NCBI GenBank assembly: GCA_025463135.1
Contig: JAOAPY010000030.1
Span: 248,001-312,000 of the forward strand
DNA length: 64,000 bases
Source: Acidobacteriota bacterium
Lineage (GTDB): Bacteria; Acidobacteriota; Blastocatellia; Pyrinomonadales; Pyrinomonadaceae
Reading direction: 5' to 3'
This document shows, piece by piece, positions 18,122-26,508 of the stretch; the stretch's first letter is position 1; each line of letters begins with the position of its first letter. The position numbers and the translations under genes are program-made. The notes under the pieces are model-generated. The model saw only the letters and a program-made list of their open reading frames with translations. It was not told the origin of the DNA and ran no database searches.

Positions 18122-19060
18122 TTAGTAAATCACTTCGCCATTAGCCACGACGATTGATGGTCCGCCCACTCGCACCTGCTCAACCACGCCGGGCTTACCC
18201 GTGATTTCAATATTGATGCGGCTGGGCCGCTGGATAAAATCGCCTTGTTCGATCACGAAGTTGAACTTGCCGGCAATCGGCTCGACGGCAATGGCGTTGT
18301 GATGGATCAGATAAGCTCCCAGCGCGCCTGAGGCACTACCGGTAGCCGGATCTTCAGCGATGTTATCGGCGGGAGCGAAAAATCGCGCGTGCGCTCGCGC
18401 GGCGCCGACTTCCATGGTCTCGCGAGTAAACGCATGGCAACCAGTCGCGCCGGCCCGGGTGTAGATTTGCCCCAGGAGTGCCGCATTCACTCGGCACTGG
18501 CGGAGGTCGGAAAGAGATCGGATAGGCACAGCCAAAGAAGGCAAACCGGTTGACACAATCTGAATCGGAAGACTCTCGTCCAAATCTTCGCGGTTGAGTC
18601 CCAGGGCGCGTGCTATCTCAGCTTGTCCTTCTGAGTCATCAATCTCACCGATAACCTCGAAGGCGCCCTGAGTCATCACGACTTGAACGGGCTGGCCGTC
18701 CATGAATTCTATATCGACAGGCAGCACGCCGATGCCCACTTCATGGAATATTCGCGACCAGCCCTGACCCCCTTCGGGAAGCGGAACAATCCCTTCTCTT
18801 GAAAGCGCATTCCAGGTGCCGACTATCGGGTGACCAGCAAAAGGGAGCTCACGCGTGGGAGTAAAGATGCGTAGCCGCCGCAAAGTCTTTTCATCACGCG
18901 GCGGCAAAACAAAAACCGTTTCCGATAGATTCATCTCGCGCGCGATCTTCAGCATGTCCTCATCGGTGATGGTGGCGCTGTCGGGAAAGACTGCGAGCGG
19001 ATTGCCGGTAAAGGGCTGGTCGGTGAAGACGTCAAGTTGTATGAATCGATGTTTCGCCAT
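18122..19060 (-). CDS. PhzF family isomerase-like protein
   Basis: 312 residues from ATG 19060 (FIQLDVFTDQPFTGNPLAVF is the usual N-terminus). Conserved family signatures: the catalytic Glu in NLSETVF, FTPTRELPFAGHPIVGT, and AEDPATGSASGALGAYL in the second domain. PhzF acts in phenazine synthesis in pseudomonads, but most members are uncharacterised isomerases or epimerases of small amino-acid-derived compounds. No other phenazine genes are nearby, so a phenazine role is unlikely. First gene of a minus-strand run with the YpdA-like gene. Confidence 0.92.
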   Translation of the reverse strand: MAKHRFIQLDVFTDQPFTGNPLAVFPDSATITDEDMLKIAREMNLSETVFVLPPRDEKTLRRLRIFTPTRELPFAGHPIVGTWNALSREGIVPLPEGGQGWSRIFHEVGIGVLPVDIEFMDGQPVQVVMTQGAFEVIGEIDDSEGQAEIARALGLNREDLDESLPIQIVSTGLPSLAVPIRSLSDLRQCRVNAALLGQIYTRAGATGCHAFTRETMEVGAARAHARFFAPADNIAEDPATGSASGALGAYLIHHNAIAVEPIAGKFNFVIEQGDFIQRPSRINIEITGKPGVVEQVRVGGPSIVVANGEVIY

Positions 19061-19293
19061 GGTTCGAAAAGGCCCAGTCATTCTGATTATTAGCGAGTTG
19101 TTTGCTGCTGAATCATCAGGCGAGATACGAGTCTTCGTCAAGGCCGATGATTCGCCGATGATTATCTCTGAAACGTTTTCGCACTTTGCGGCATAACGAG
19201 TGAAAGAACAAAGTTCCTCGCCCCATCGAGCGCGCTCGTTAGACGGAACCGGTTCCGCGTCACCTGGGATGAAAGAACTACGAAACTTGCGGA

Positions 19294-19344
19294 ACAATTG
19301 CGTATCACAATTGTCTTGACAGCTTTATTGCCGGGGAGTATAAG
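19294..19344 (+). promoter_or_regulatory. Strong promoter with an operator-like dyad, upstream of the envelope cassette
   Basis: Perfect -35 TTGACA (19316-19321), 17-base spacer, -10 TATAAG (19339-19344). Directly upstream is an inverted repeat ACAATTG-N7-CAATTGT (19294-19314), ending one base before the -35. The position suits an activator or repressor. The 418-base gap 19061-19478 is otherwise empty. Confidence 0.75.
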
Positions 19345-19478
19345 GCGCGTGTCCTCGTCATCTCTTAAGAGGTACACCATCAAACGTACTCTTTCCTTGA
19401 CCACTAGACGCTTTCGCCAACCGTTTTATTCCACCGACTGCGATTGCCGCTTCTACGCTTACCTGGAGGTCCCAACGG

Positions 19479-20408
19479 ATGCCTGGCGATGAAAATGCTC
19501 CGGTCCTGATCGAGACGGATCCAAAAAGTGAATCGCAGAACCAGATTGGCGTTTTTTGGGCTTCGCTGCTGGGACTCTACCTGGTGGTGATGTCAATCAC
19601 CCTTTCATACATGCTCTACAACTTGTGGCCGCCACAGGTACGCAAGGTTCCCCCGGCAGCGCAGACCAATACACGGGCCGCCGCAGATACGGACAGCGCC
19701 AGCTCGCAGCAAAACGATACAAAGACTGCCGCCGAAGAGGTGCTGCCGCCGGTGATCCTTTTCAGAGGCGCTTTGTATTTGCACCATTCAGTTGAAGTCA
19801 GACTTCTATTGCTGGCGATGCTTGCAGGAGCCTTGGGAAGCTTTATTCATGCGGGAACCTCATTTGCCGATTATGTGGGCAACAGGAAGTTGGGTGGCAA
19901 CTGGATCTGGTGGTATCTCCTGAGACCTTTCATTGGAATGACTCTGGCGCTGATCTTTTATTTTGTCGTGCGCGGCGGCTTTATCTCGCCCAGTGCGGGC
20001 GGCGGCGATATGAACCCCTTCGGCATCGCCGCGATGGCCGGACTGGTAGGCATGTTTTCAAAGCAGGCAATCGACAAACTCAATGAGGTGTTCAACTCGC
20101 TGTTTGGTTCGAAAGGTGACGAGAAGAGAGGCGATAAGCTGGTGGCGCCCAAGATAACCGCTATTAAGCCCAACTCGGGTCCAACCGCGGGCGGAACGAC
20201 GGTGGTGCTGAGTGGGTCAGGTTTTGCTAGCGGTGCGAAAGTAATGTTTGGCGGGGTACCAGGTACTTCGGTAGCGGTCGACGCTAGTGGCAACTCTATC
20301 TCAGCGATCACGCCGAAGCATAATGCCGGTGCGGTTGATGTTGACGTGATCAATCTCAACAATCAGAAGGTCACGTTGCCAAGCGGATTTACTTACCAGG
20401 ACCAATGA
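19479..20408 (+). CDS. Multi-pass membrane protein with C-terminal IPT/TIG domain
   Basis: 309 residues, ATG preceded by GGAGG nine bases away. A membrane helix at about 24-47 is followed by a Pro/Ala/Ser/Gln-rich loop, then two or three further helices (VEVRLLLLAMLAGALGSFIH; WIWWYLLRPFIGMTLALIFY; NPFGIAAMAGLVGMFS). A basic segment leads to an IPT/TIG immunoglobulin-like domain at about 228-306 (ITAIKPNSGPTAGGTTVVLS). IPT domains bind partners at surfaces or within regulators. The 'RPF(I/V)G' and 'GLVGMFS' helices look like a conserved membrane core of unknown role. First gene of a plus-strand set with the next two genes. Confidence 0.85.
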   Translation: MPGDENAPVLIETDPKSESQNQIGVFWASLLGLYLVVMSITLSYMLYNLWPPQVRKVPPAAQTNTRAAADTDSASSQQNDTKTAAEEVLPPVILFRGALYLHHSVEVRLLLLAMLAGALGSFIHAGTSFADYVGNRKLGGNWIWWYLLRPFIGMTLALIFYFVVRGGFISPSAGGGDMNPFGIAAMAGLVGMFSKQAIDKLNEVFNSLFGSKGDEKRGDKLVAPKITAIKPNSGPTAGGTTVVLSGSGFASGAKVMFGGVPGTSVAVDASGNSISAITPKHNAGAVDVDVINLNNQKVTLPSGFTYQDQ

Positions 20409-20580
20409 GAAATGACTACCGACAGCTGTTTGCAAATATAACCCTCGCCCGCAAACGCCGCTGTCACCTCAAGGGCCGATTCCGATTTCTCGGTTAGGGT
20501 TCACAACTACTCGAAAGATGTTCTCGGGAGCCTAAGCCTCATAGTCGCTTCATTTTCCGATCACGAAAGGAGCACCAGTC

Positions 20581-20922
20581 ATGAACCAAATAAATCGAAA
20601 CTTGTACAGGGTTGCCAATGGTGAAGTGGTCAACGTGAAGTTGGTCCCGACAAACATTGGTGACAGAGCTGTATTTACAACAGCGCCGGTCGATTCTCAA
20701 CAGATATCGCCAAGTCCCCGCGAGTATCAATTTACGGCGCAGGGAAATCCCAAAGACACCATTTTTGGCGCAGTCACCTGTGATTTTACCGGCGCTGACA
20801 ACGGCGCAAGTTTTTTCGTAATAGTTTCGAGTCCCGGGTCTGGACCCTTTGATGGTCCTACCATAAGTAAGGATGACCCAGACTCAGAGGAGCCGGTTTC
20901 TGTGGATTTTAAGCTTCCGTGA
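20581..20922 (+). CDS. Small beta-rich protein, unknown
   Basis: 113 residues with an excellent ribosome-binding site (AAGGAG). There is no signal peptide or membrane segment. The sequence alternates in a beta pattern (VVNVKLVPTNIGDRAVF; DTIFGAVTCDFTG; ASFFVIVSS) and ends in an acidic stretch plus a last strand (VSVDFKLP), suggesting a small Ig-like or jelly-roll fold. It shares no obvious family. It lies between the IPT membrane protein and a barrel-like exported protein, all on one strand. Confidence 0.7.
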   Translation: MNQINRNLYRVANGEVVNVKLVPTNIGDRAVFTTAPVDSQQISPSPREYQFTAQGNPKDTIFGAVTCDFTGADNGASFFVIVSSPGSGPFDGPTISKDDPDSEEPVSVDFKLP

Positions 20923-21038
20923 TTGTCGGTAACTACGGCGCGATCACTGATGATTTCCCCGCGCGGACGTCTTACCGTTGCCAGGAATGTGCGACGAAGG
21001 CAGGGAAGATGATCTACTTAAAGATGGAGGTACGCACG

Positions 21039-23090
21039 ATGTCTAGATTAGGTGTTTTGTTTTTCATTTGCGCGCTCGCATTCATGCCAACTTACCCGGC
21101 TTGGGCCCAGCAGCCGGATTCAATTAACCAGCTGAAAGAACAAATCAAACAAATGGAAGCCATAGACCGTGATCCGGCCATACCCGCCGACACAAAAAGT
21201 CTGAACCGTGACTTTTTGAAAGCTCGTCGCAGCCAGCTTCATGATCTATTGGTGAAGAACCTCGAGGCTTTACGAAGGTACCAGTCGAACCTTAGTTCGT
21301 CGCTTACGGTGGAAGAGAGCAGAGTGGTTGAAGACTCAATTCACGATTTTGAACAGGCCTTGCAGGAAGAGAAAGAAGCGTTAGCTTCATCGGCTAATCC
21401 ATCTGAACGTCCGGTAGGCGACCCGTCAAGAGTGTCCCAGTCCGCCCGGCCTGCTAGAGCCACCAATAACGTAGTCGATGTCGGTCCGCCTCGGACTGAA
21501 ACCAGGATGCCGCGAGCGGCCATGAGTTCTGTAGCGGCTCGTTTAGATGGAGCGCCTGCTGTACCGCCATCTCTGTGCACTGTCGGCTATCCCGATGTGC
21601 CCCCGCGACTCGATCAAATGGCGGAGGCAACTGCCATTCTCGTGGTTAGAGAGGCTGTAAAAGATCGGGCAAAAGGTCTTCCAATTGAAAAGGATACGTT
21701 GGACATACCTGGCGCGTTCCAAAGACACTATGACGAAATGGTCTACCTAACAGTCGCTAACGCCCTTTTTACGGACGCTGAGCAGGCCGGCCTGAGCGAA
21801 TTGAGGTGGCAGGAGTTTACCGCCGAAAGCCGGCGCACAGACAAACAGAACGGAGCCTCGTCCAGAGCCGGTGGTTCAACGAGTGCTGCTGAGAAGCCCG
21901 GGTTCTCGGATCTTCTGGCATTTGCCGTTGAACATGGAGCAATTCAGAAGGAAGTCAACCAGACAAGTTTGACGCTCAGTTCATCACCTTACGCTCTAAT
22001 TGCGGCAACTCAGGGCGATACATCGGAACTCTACCGCAAATATGATTTCTTTAATCGCATTGGTGTGTCGGCGAACTTCAATCTCGCTAATCAGAATAAT
22101 GCGCTGGCGAATGCCACTCGCAAGCAACTCAATGAATGGTCAGTGAAAGTAAGGCTCAACCCTGACCGTACGGCGCGGGGAAAAGATTTCCAGGCCTTTT
22201 GGGACAAAAATATCCTGCCGAAAATCGCACAGCGGGCCATTATCCTGACTAAAGGCTTCGATGCGGCGTTCAATAAAGAGGACGACTTAAAAGCCTTGCA
22301 TGAGAATGTATTTCTCAGGTTTGACGGTCCAAGCGGCTTCGTCGTGAGCAACCTGGCAGGCACTTCCTCCTCCGCCGAGGCTGATCAAGTCGCCGCTCTG
22401 AAAAAGGAAATTCTTTGTCGCTTAAGATCGGAAGTCTACGATCCGGTTAAAGCGGGAACAACGATCAAGGTCAGTTCAGGGTTCAAGGAGTTCCTCAACA
22501 ACTCAATAGTCGAGTTTGCCAGGGCACAAAAACTGGCCGAGGAAGGACGGGATGCCATGAGGAAGGAAATCAAGGAACTGAATGACAAGCCGACCTCATC
22601 CGTCTCATATACCAACTTGCGCCCAGCCACGGGTTCCTATTACTCGGTCTTCAAGGGTATGTATCTCCAGAAGACTTTTGATCCCATGAAGCTGCTCGCA
22701 AATGCGGAAATCGCCTTCTATCACAAACCGGATCCAAAGATGAATCAACAAAGGATACGGGACATCATCATCGCGCTCTCTTTTGAAGGAAGCGCCGGCC
22801 CAAGCCCGTTCATCACAACCGAAAGGGACGAAAGTCAGGTCACCTACTCATTCACGGGGAGTTATCAAAGAATGATGGAGAACCGGCATGTGGCAAACAA
22901 GAAGGCTGATATTGGGGCAGCTCAATTCAAGTTGGAGATTCCAATCTCTACCGGTTTCAAACTACCTCTGTCTATTACCTATGCCAACGGAAGCGAAGAG
23001 AAGAATAAGAGCCATTTTCGATTCAACTTTGGCTTTGGTCTTGATACCGATAAGTTGGCTGCACTCTTACGAGCAAAAAAACAGAACTAG
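21039..23090 (+). CDS. Exported protein with coiled-coil start and barrel-like C-terminus, unknown
   Basis: 683 residues from ATG 21039, which follows GGAGG by eight bases; the frame is open upstream to 20919 but without coding signs. A signal peptide (GVLFFICALAFMPTYPAWAQ) is followed by a helical, coiled-coil-prone part (about 25-115), a Pro/Arg/Ser linker, a middle region, another helical stretch (about 490-530) and a final 140 residues of alternating amphipathic strands (FKGMYLQKTFDPMKLLANAE; AQFKLEIPISTGFKLPLSIT; HFRFNFGFGLD). This could be a partial outer-membrane barrel. I do not recognise the family. Third gene of the 19.5-23.1 kb set. Confidence 0.8.
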   Translation: MSRLGVLFFICALAFMPTYPAWAQQPDSINQLKEQIKQMEAIDRDPAIPADTKSLNRDFLKARRSQLHDLLVKNLEALRRYQSNLSSSLTVEESRVVEDSIHDFEQALQEEKEALASSANPSERPVGDPSRVSQSARPARATNNVVDVGPPRTETRMPRAAMSSVAARLDGAPAVPPSLCTVGYPDVPPRLDQMAEATAILVVREAVKDRAKGLPIEKDTLDIPGAFQRHYDEMVYLTVANALFTDAEQAGLSELRWQEFTAESRRTDKQNGASSRAGGSTSAAEKPGFSDLLAFAVEHGAIQKEVNQTSLTLSSSPYALIAATQGDTSELYRKYDFFNRIGVSANFNLANQNNALANATRKQLNEWSVKVRLNPDRTARGKDFQAFWDKNILPKIAQRAIILTKGFDAAFNKEDDLKALHENVFLRFDGPSGFVVSNLAGTSSSAEADQVAALKKEILCRLRSEVYDPVKAGTTIKVSSGFKEFLNNSIVEFARAQKLAEEGRDAMRKEIKELNDKPTSSVSYTNLRPATGSYYSVFKGMYLQKTFDPMKLLANAEIAFYHKPDPKMNQQRIRDIIIALSFEGSAGPSPFITTERDESQVTYSFTGSYQRMMENRHVANKKADIGAAQFKLEIPISTGFKLPLSITYANGSEEKNKSHFRFNFGFGLDTDKLAALLRAKKQN

Positions 23091-23159
23091 TAGGCGACCG
23101 GTAACCGTCATATCTTCAGGAGTCACTCTTTGTCCAAATGAGGAGTGTCCGTACCTGCT

Positions 23160-23188
23160 TTGTTACCGTCTGCGCTCCCGGATATAAT
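23160..23188 (+). promoter_or_regulatory. Promoter next to the DapA-family start codon
   Basis: TTGTTA (23160-23165), 17-base spacer and a perfect TATAAT (23183-23188). Transcription would begin near 23195, almost on the TTG start codon at 23197, so the message may be leaderless. Confidence 0.65.
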
Positions 23189-23196
23189 GCCGCCTC

Positions 23197-24204
23197 TTGA
23201 GTAATAGGCATAATCATCAAACCAACAATTACTTTTCAGCCGCGCTTTCTCCGTCAGGTTTGCGCGGCATCCTTTTGCCGTTTCCGACTCCGTTCGATTT
23301 CGCGGACGAGGTCGATCCAGGCGCCCTGCGTTCCAACCTCGAAAGATGGAACGGCACCGGCATTGCCGGTTACGCCTGCCTTGGTTCCACGGGCGAGCGT
23401 GTGCATTTGCATGAGCGAGAGTATTTAGAAGTTATTGAAGCCGCTCGTGAATCAGTGCCGGCCGATCTCGCATTCATCGTCGGCGCAGGTCAGCAAAGCA
23501 CGCGCGGCTCGATTGATGAAATAAAAAACGCAGTCACTGCCGGCGCCGATGCGGTGCTGGTAATCACTCCTTCTTTCTACCGCTCGGCCATTACCCAGGC
23601 TGCCCTCATCGAACACTACACGGCAATTGCGGAGGCTTCACCCGTGCCGATTATTCTTTACAGCATGCCGGCGCTCACCGGGATTAAGATTGAGCCGCCG
23701 ACCATAGCGCAGTTGGGCCGGCATCCCAACATCATCGGCGTCAAAGATAGTTCGGCCGATATCGAAGCGCTTGCGGAGACGGTGAGACTGGTGCGCGGTA
23801 ACTCCGAGCAAAGCTCAGACCCTCACGCAAGTGAAGAGGTGATGGATTCGCGACGGGACGATTTCGCCGTCTTAACTGGAAACGGAACCGTGCTGTACCA
23901 GGCGCTTCGCGCTGGAGCCGACGGGGGAATTCTCGCTGTAGGATGCGTGGCCCCGCAACTTTGTCTCGATGTGTTTCGGGCCGTGAAAGCTGGCGAAAAC
24001 GAGACTGCGCAGTTGCTCCAGGAAAAGTTAACGCCACTCGCGCAGGCCGTCACCACTAAGTACGGTATCGGTGGTTTGAAAGCCGGCTTGGATCTCATCG
24101 GCTACTTTGGCGGACCAGTGCGGGCGCCCTTGCCAGCGCCGGATGAAGCAGCACGAAGTGAAATTGGGCAACTCTTGGAAGGAATAAGCAATAATGGAGA
24201 ATGA
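23197..24204 (+). CDS. DapA (dihydrodipicolinate synthase) family aldolase
   Basis: 335 residues, TIM-barrel aldolase/lyase. Family marks: RGILLPFPTPF, LGSTGERVHL (the GTTGE loop in altered form), the catalytic Tyr in YSMPALTG and the Schiff-base Lys in IIGVKDSSAD. It is longer than E. coli DapA (292) because of an insert at about 200-225 (SEQSSDPHASEEVMDSRR). True DapA is one option, but 4-hydroxy-2-oxoglutarate aldolase and related enzymes share these marks, and no lysine genes are near. The start is taken as TTG 23197, the only start codon before the conserved N-terminus; it has no ribosome-binding site. Confidence 0.85.
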   Translation: MSNRHNHQTNNYFSAALSPSGLRGILLPFPTPFDFADEVDPGALRSNLERWNGTGIAGYACLGSTGERVHLHEREYLEVIEAARESVPADLAFIVGAGQQSTRGSIDEIKNAVTAGADAVLVITPSFYRSAITQAALIEHYTAIAEASPVPIILYSMPALTGIKIEPPTIAQLGRHPNIIGVKDSSADIEALAETVRLVRGNSEQSSDPHASEEVMDSRRDDFAVLTGNGTVLYQALRAGADGGILAVGCVAPQLCLDVFRAVKAGENETAQLLQEKLTPLAQAVTTKYGIGGLKAGLDLIGYFGGPVRAPLPAPDEAARSEIGQLLEGISNNGE

Positions 24205-24239
24205 AAATTTTCTTCAGTCCGGGTTCGCCTGTATATCTT

Positions 24240-24266
24240 AATCACAGACTGAAGTCTGTGCCACTC
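24240..24266. repeat. Short palindromic repeat
   Basis: CACAGACTGAAGTCTGTG in the 88-base gap between the DapA-family and CDF genes. The same word in the other orientation occurs at 41960. Confidence 0.6.
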
Positions 24267-24292
24267 ACTATTCATTTGCTATCGTGTAATGC

Positions 24293-25210
24293 ATGACCAC
24301 CGATTCGAAGACCGCAATTATCGCGGCCATCGCCGGCAACCTGGCTATCGCCGCGACTAAATTAGTGGCCGCATATCTTACGGGCAGCTCGGCAATGCTC
24401 TCTGAGGGTATTCATTCCATTGTGGACACCGGAAACGGCGGACTGTTGTTATTCGGCTCGCGCAAAGCAAGGAAACCGGCGGACGTAAACCACCCGTTCG
24501 GTCATGGCATGGAGCTCTATTTCTGGTCGCTGGTAGTGGCGATTTTGATTTTTGCTCTGGGCGGCGGCATGTCAGTCTACGAAGGCGTCACGCACTTGAC
24601 GCATCCGCATCAGTCCGATCCCACTTGGAATTATGTGGTGCTTGGCTTTGCAATTGTTTTTGAGGGCATCTCGTTCTTTTTTGCGTACAAGGCATTTCGC
24701 ACAGAGATGGGTAGTCAGGGAATTTTCCAGACTATACGAACCAGCAAGGATCCGACGACATTCACGGTTCTGTTCGAAGACACCGCCGCTTTGCTCGGCC
24801 TGCTGGTCGCGTTCGCCGGCATCTTTCTCGGCCACTTGTTGCACAATCCTTACCTGGATGGCGCGGCCTCGATTGTTATTGGTCTAATCCTGGGGGTGGT
24901 GGCAGCGTTTCTGGCTTTTGAAAGCAAGGGCCTGTTAATTGGCGAAGGCGTGAATCCGGAGGTGCTCGCGAGTATTCGCTCGCTCGTGCGGGGCGATGTC
25001 GCGATTGAGGAGGTCAGAAAATCGCTCACCATGCACTTTGGGCCCAGCGAAGTGTTGTTAACTTTGGACGTGCGTTTCAAAAAGCATCTGAAGTCGAATC
25101 AAATCGCCGCGGCCATCGACCGGATTGAGAAGCAAATTCGCGAGAAGCATCCCGAGATCAGACACATCTTCATCGAAGCCAAGTCGCTGAGGGAGCCGCA
25201 CGCTGAGTAG
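24293..25210 (+). CDS. Cation diffusion facilitator (CDF) transporter
   Basis: 305 residues. CDF proteins export divalent metals such as Zn, Co, Fe or Mn against protons. Six membrane helices and a cytoplasmic C-terminal domain (about 215-300) can be placed. Metal-site residues lie in SEGIHSIVDTGNG (H-x3-D) and in the fifth helix FEDTAALLGLLVAF (D with E). The loop HPFGHGMELYFWSLV is typical of the YdfM/YdbO-like branch. Converges with rodA; the 68-base gap holds a weak CCCC/GGGG hairpin. Metal specificity cannot be read from sequence. Confidence 0.92.
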   Translation: MTTDSKTAIIAAIAGNLAIAATKLVAAYLTGSSAMLSEGIHSIVDTGNGGLLLFGSRKARKPADVNHPFGHGMELYFWSLVVAILIFALGGGMSVYEGVTHLTHPHQSDPTWNYVVLGFAIVFEGISFFFAYKAFRTEMGSQGIFQTIRTSKDPTTFTVLFEDTAALLGLLVAFAGIFLGHLLHNPYLDGAASIVIGLILGVVAAFLAFESKGLLIGEGVNPEVLASIRSLVRGDVAIEEVRKSLTMHFGPSEVLLTLDVRFKKHLKSNQIAAAIDRIEKQIREKHPEIRHIFIEAKSLREPHAE

Positions 25211-25278
25211 GTGAATGAGGAACCCTTTTGTAGGTCGGACTTGAACGATCCCCAGTTCCCGGTGGGGGCATTCGGCAA

Positions 25279-26400
25279 TCAGTTCACAAAGCGTCTTAGC
25301 TGCACGCTGATCGCGAACCCAATCGCGATGAAGGTGGCGATCAATGACGCGAGCCCGGCGCTCATAAGCGGCAAAGGTACTCCGATCACCGGCAGTATGC
25401 CGAGGGTCATCCCTATATTCACGAAGACTTGAAAAGCGAGACCGCCCACCACCGCCATAATCACCAGCATCCCCATGCGGTCGGAAGCGCGGCGCGCGCC
25501 ACTAATCAAACGTGATAGTAAGATCACGTAAGCAATCAAAACCATAATGCAACCAACAAAGCCTGTATGCTCCGCCGTGACCGCAAAGATGAAATCGGTG
25601 TGCGGTTCGGGCAGGTACTTCAAACTGCTCTGCGATTGATCGGACGAGCCATGGGCGCCCAACAACCCGCCTTCACCCACGGTAAGAATTGATTGCCAGG
25701 TGTGGTAACCGAATTTACGCTTGTCGGCATTCTCCGGATCCAGAATGACGTTAATGCGTTCCTGCTGATAGTTCTTCACCAGATGGGTCTTTACTCCTAC
25801 CCAATATGCCGCCGGAATAGCAATCACGCTCAAGGCAACCGCGGCGACCACCAGACGCATGCGAATGGCTGACAGGAACAGGACCACCAGCAGGATCGGC
25901 ATGTAAGTGATAACCGAGCCGACATCAGGCTCGAGAAGTATGAGGGCTATGGGCAAACCCAGAATCAGGCCTCCGATGGCGGCTTCCTTTACGGACAAGA
26001 CACTCTGACGATGTTTTCCGAAGTAACGGGCCAGCATCATCGCCGTTGTTACTTTGACGAATTCGGATGGTTGAAACTGGCCTAAGCCGGGGACCTTAAT
26101 CCAGCCCCGATTGCCATTAATCTTGAGCCCAATTCCGGGTATCAAAACAATTATCAGAAGCAGCAACCCGAAAATGTAAAAGGCCGGCGCGGCGTTGAGC
26201 AGCTTGCGATAATCCGTAAACGCAACCGCGAGCATCGCCACCAGACCTATACCGAGACCAATTAATTGTTTGATCCAGAAACCCTGAGTTGGCTGGGCGT
26301 TGCGAATTTGAAAAGTGCCGAAGGCAACGATGCCAATGGCCAACAGGGCCAGTAGCCAATCAAAATCCCGCAGGTTACGTCGTTGAATTGCTACTACCAT
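25279..26400 (-). CDS. rodA: Rod-shape peptidoglycan glycosyltransferase RodA
   Basis: 373 residues, SEDS family with about ten membrane helices. RodA polymerises lipid II glycan strands for side-wall growth together with PBP2. Family motifs: GNRGWIKVPGLGQFQPSEFVK (split GNRGWIK and FQPSEFVK), LLEPDVGSV with the essential Asp, and AHGSSDQSQSSLKYLPEPHTDFIF in its parts. Last gene of mreB-mreC-mreD-mrdA-rodA. A 100-bp palindromic element separates it from mrdA. Confidence 0.96.
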   Translation of the reverse strand: MVVAIQRRNLRDFDWLLALLAIGIVAFGTFQIRNAQPTQGFWIKQLIGLGIGLVAMLAVAFTDYRKLLNAAPAFYIFGLLLLIIVLIPGIGLKINGNRGWIKVPGLGQFQPSEFVKVTTAMMLARYFGKHRQSVLSVKEAAIGGLILGLPIALILLEPDVGSVITYMPILLVVLFLSAIRMRLVVAAVALSVIAIPAAYWVGVKTHLVKNYQQERINVILDPENADKRKFGYHTWQSILTVGEGGLLGAHGSSDQSQSSLKYLPEPHTDFIFAVTAEHTGFVGCIMVLIAYVILLSRLISGARRASDRMGMLVIMAVVGGLAFQVFVNIGMTLGILPVIGVPLPLMSAGLASLIATFIAIGFAISVQLRRFVN

Positions 26401-26407
26401 GTCTTAG

Positions 26408-26507
26408 GTCCGGCGAGCTTTAGCTTGTCGTTGAGTTTGCTCAGAAAGAGTTTGATCAGAAAAAAGTCCAGGTATCATTACTAACGACAAACTGAAGTTT
26501 GTCGGAC
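26408..26507. repeat. 100-bp palindromic element between mrdA and rodA
   Basis: Ends GTCCGGCGAGCTTTAGCTTG... (26408) and ...CAAACTGAAGTTTGTCGGAC (to 26507) are imperfect inverted repeats of about 23 bp. The right end stops one base before the mrdA stop codon. Same family as 40576-40654 and the half-copy at 15009. Confidence 0.75.
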
Positions 26508-26508
26508 A

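Noticed and set aside
18122-19060. Phenazine biosynthesis locus
   Set aside because: Only a PhzF-family gene is present; no phzA-E or phzG relatives in the window.
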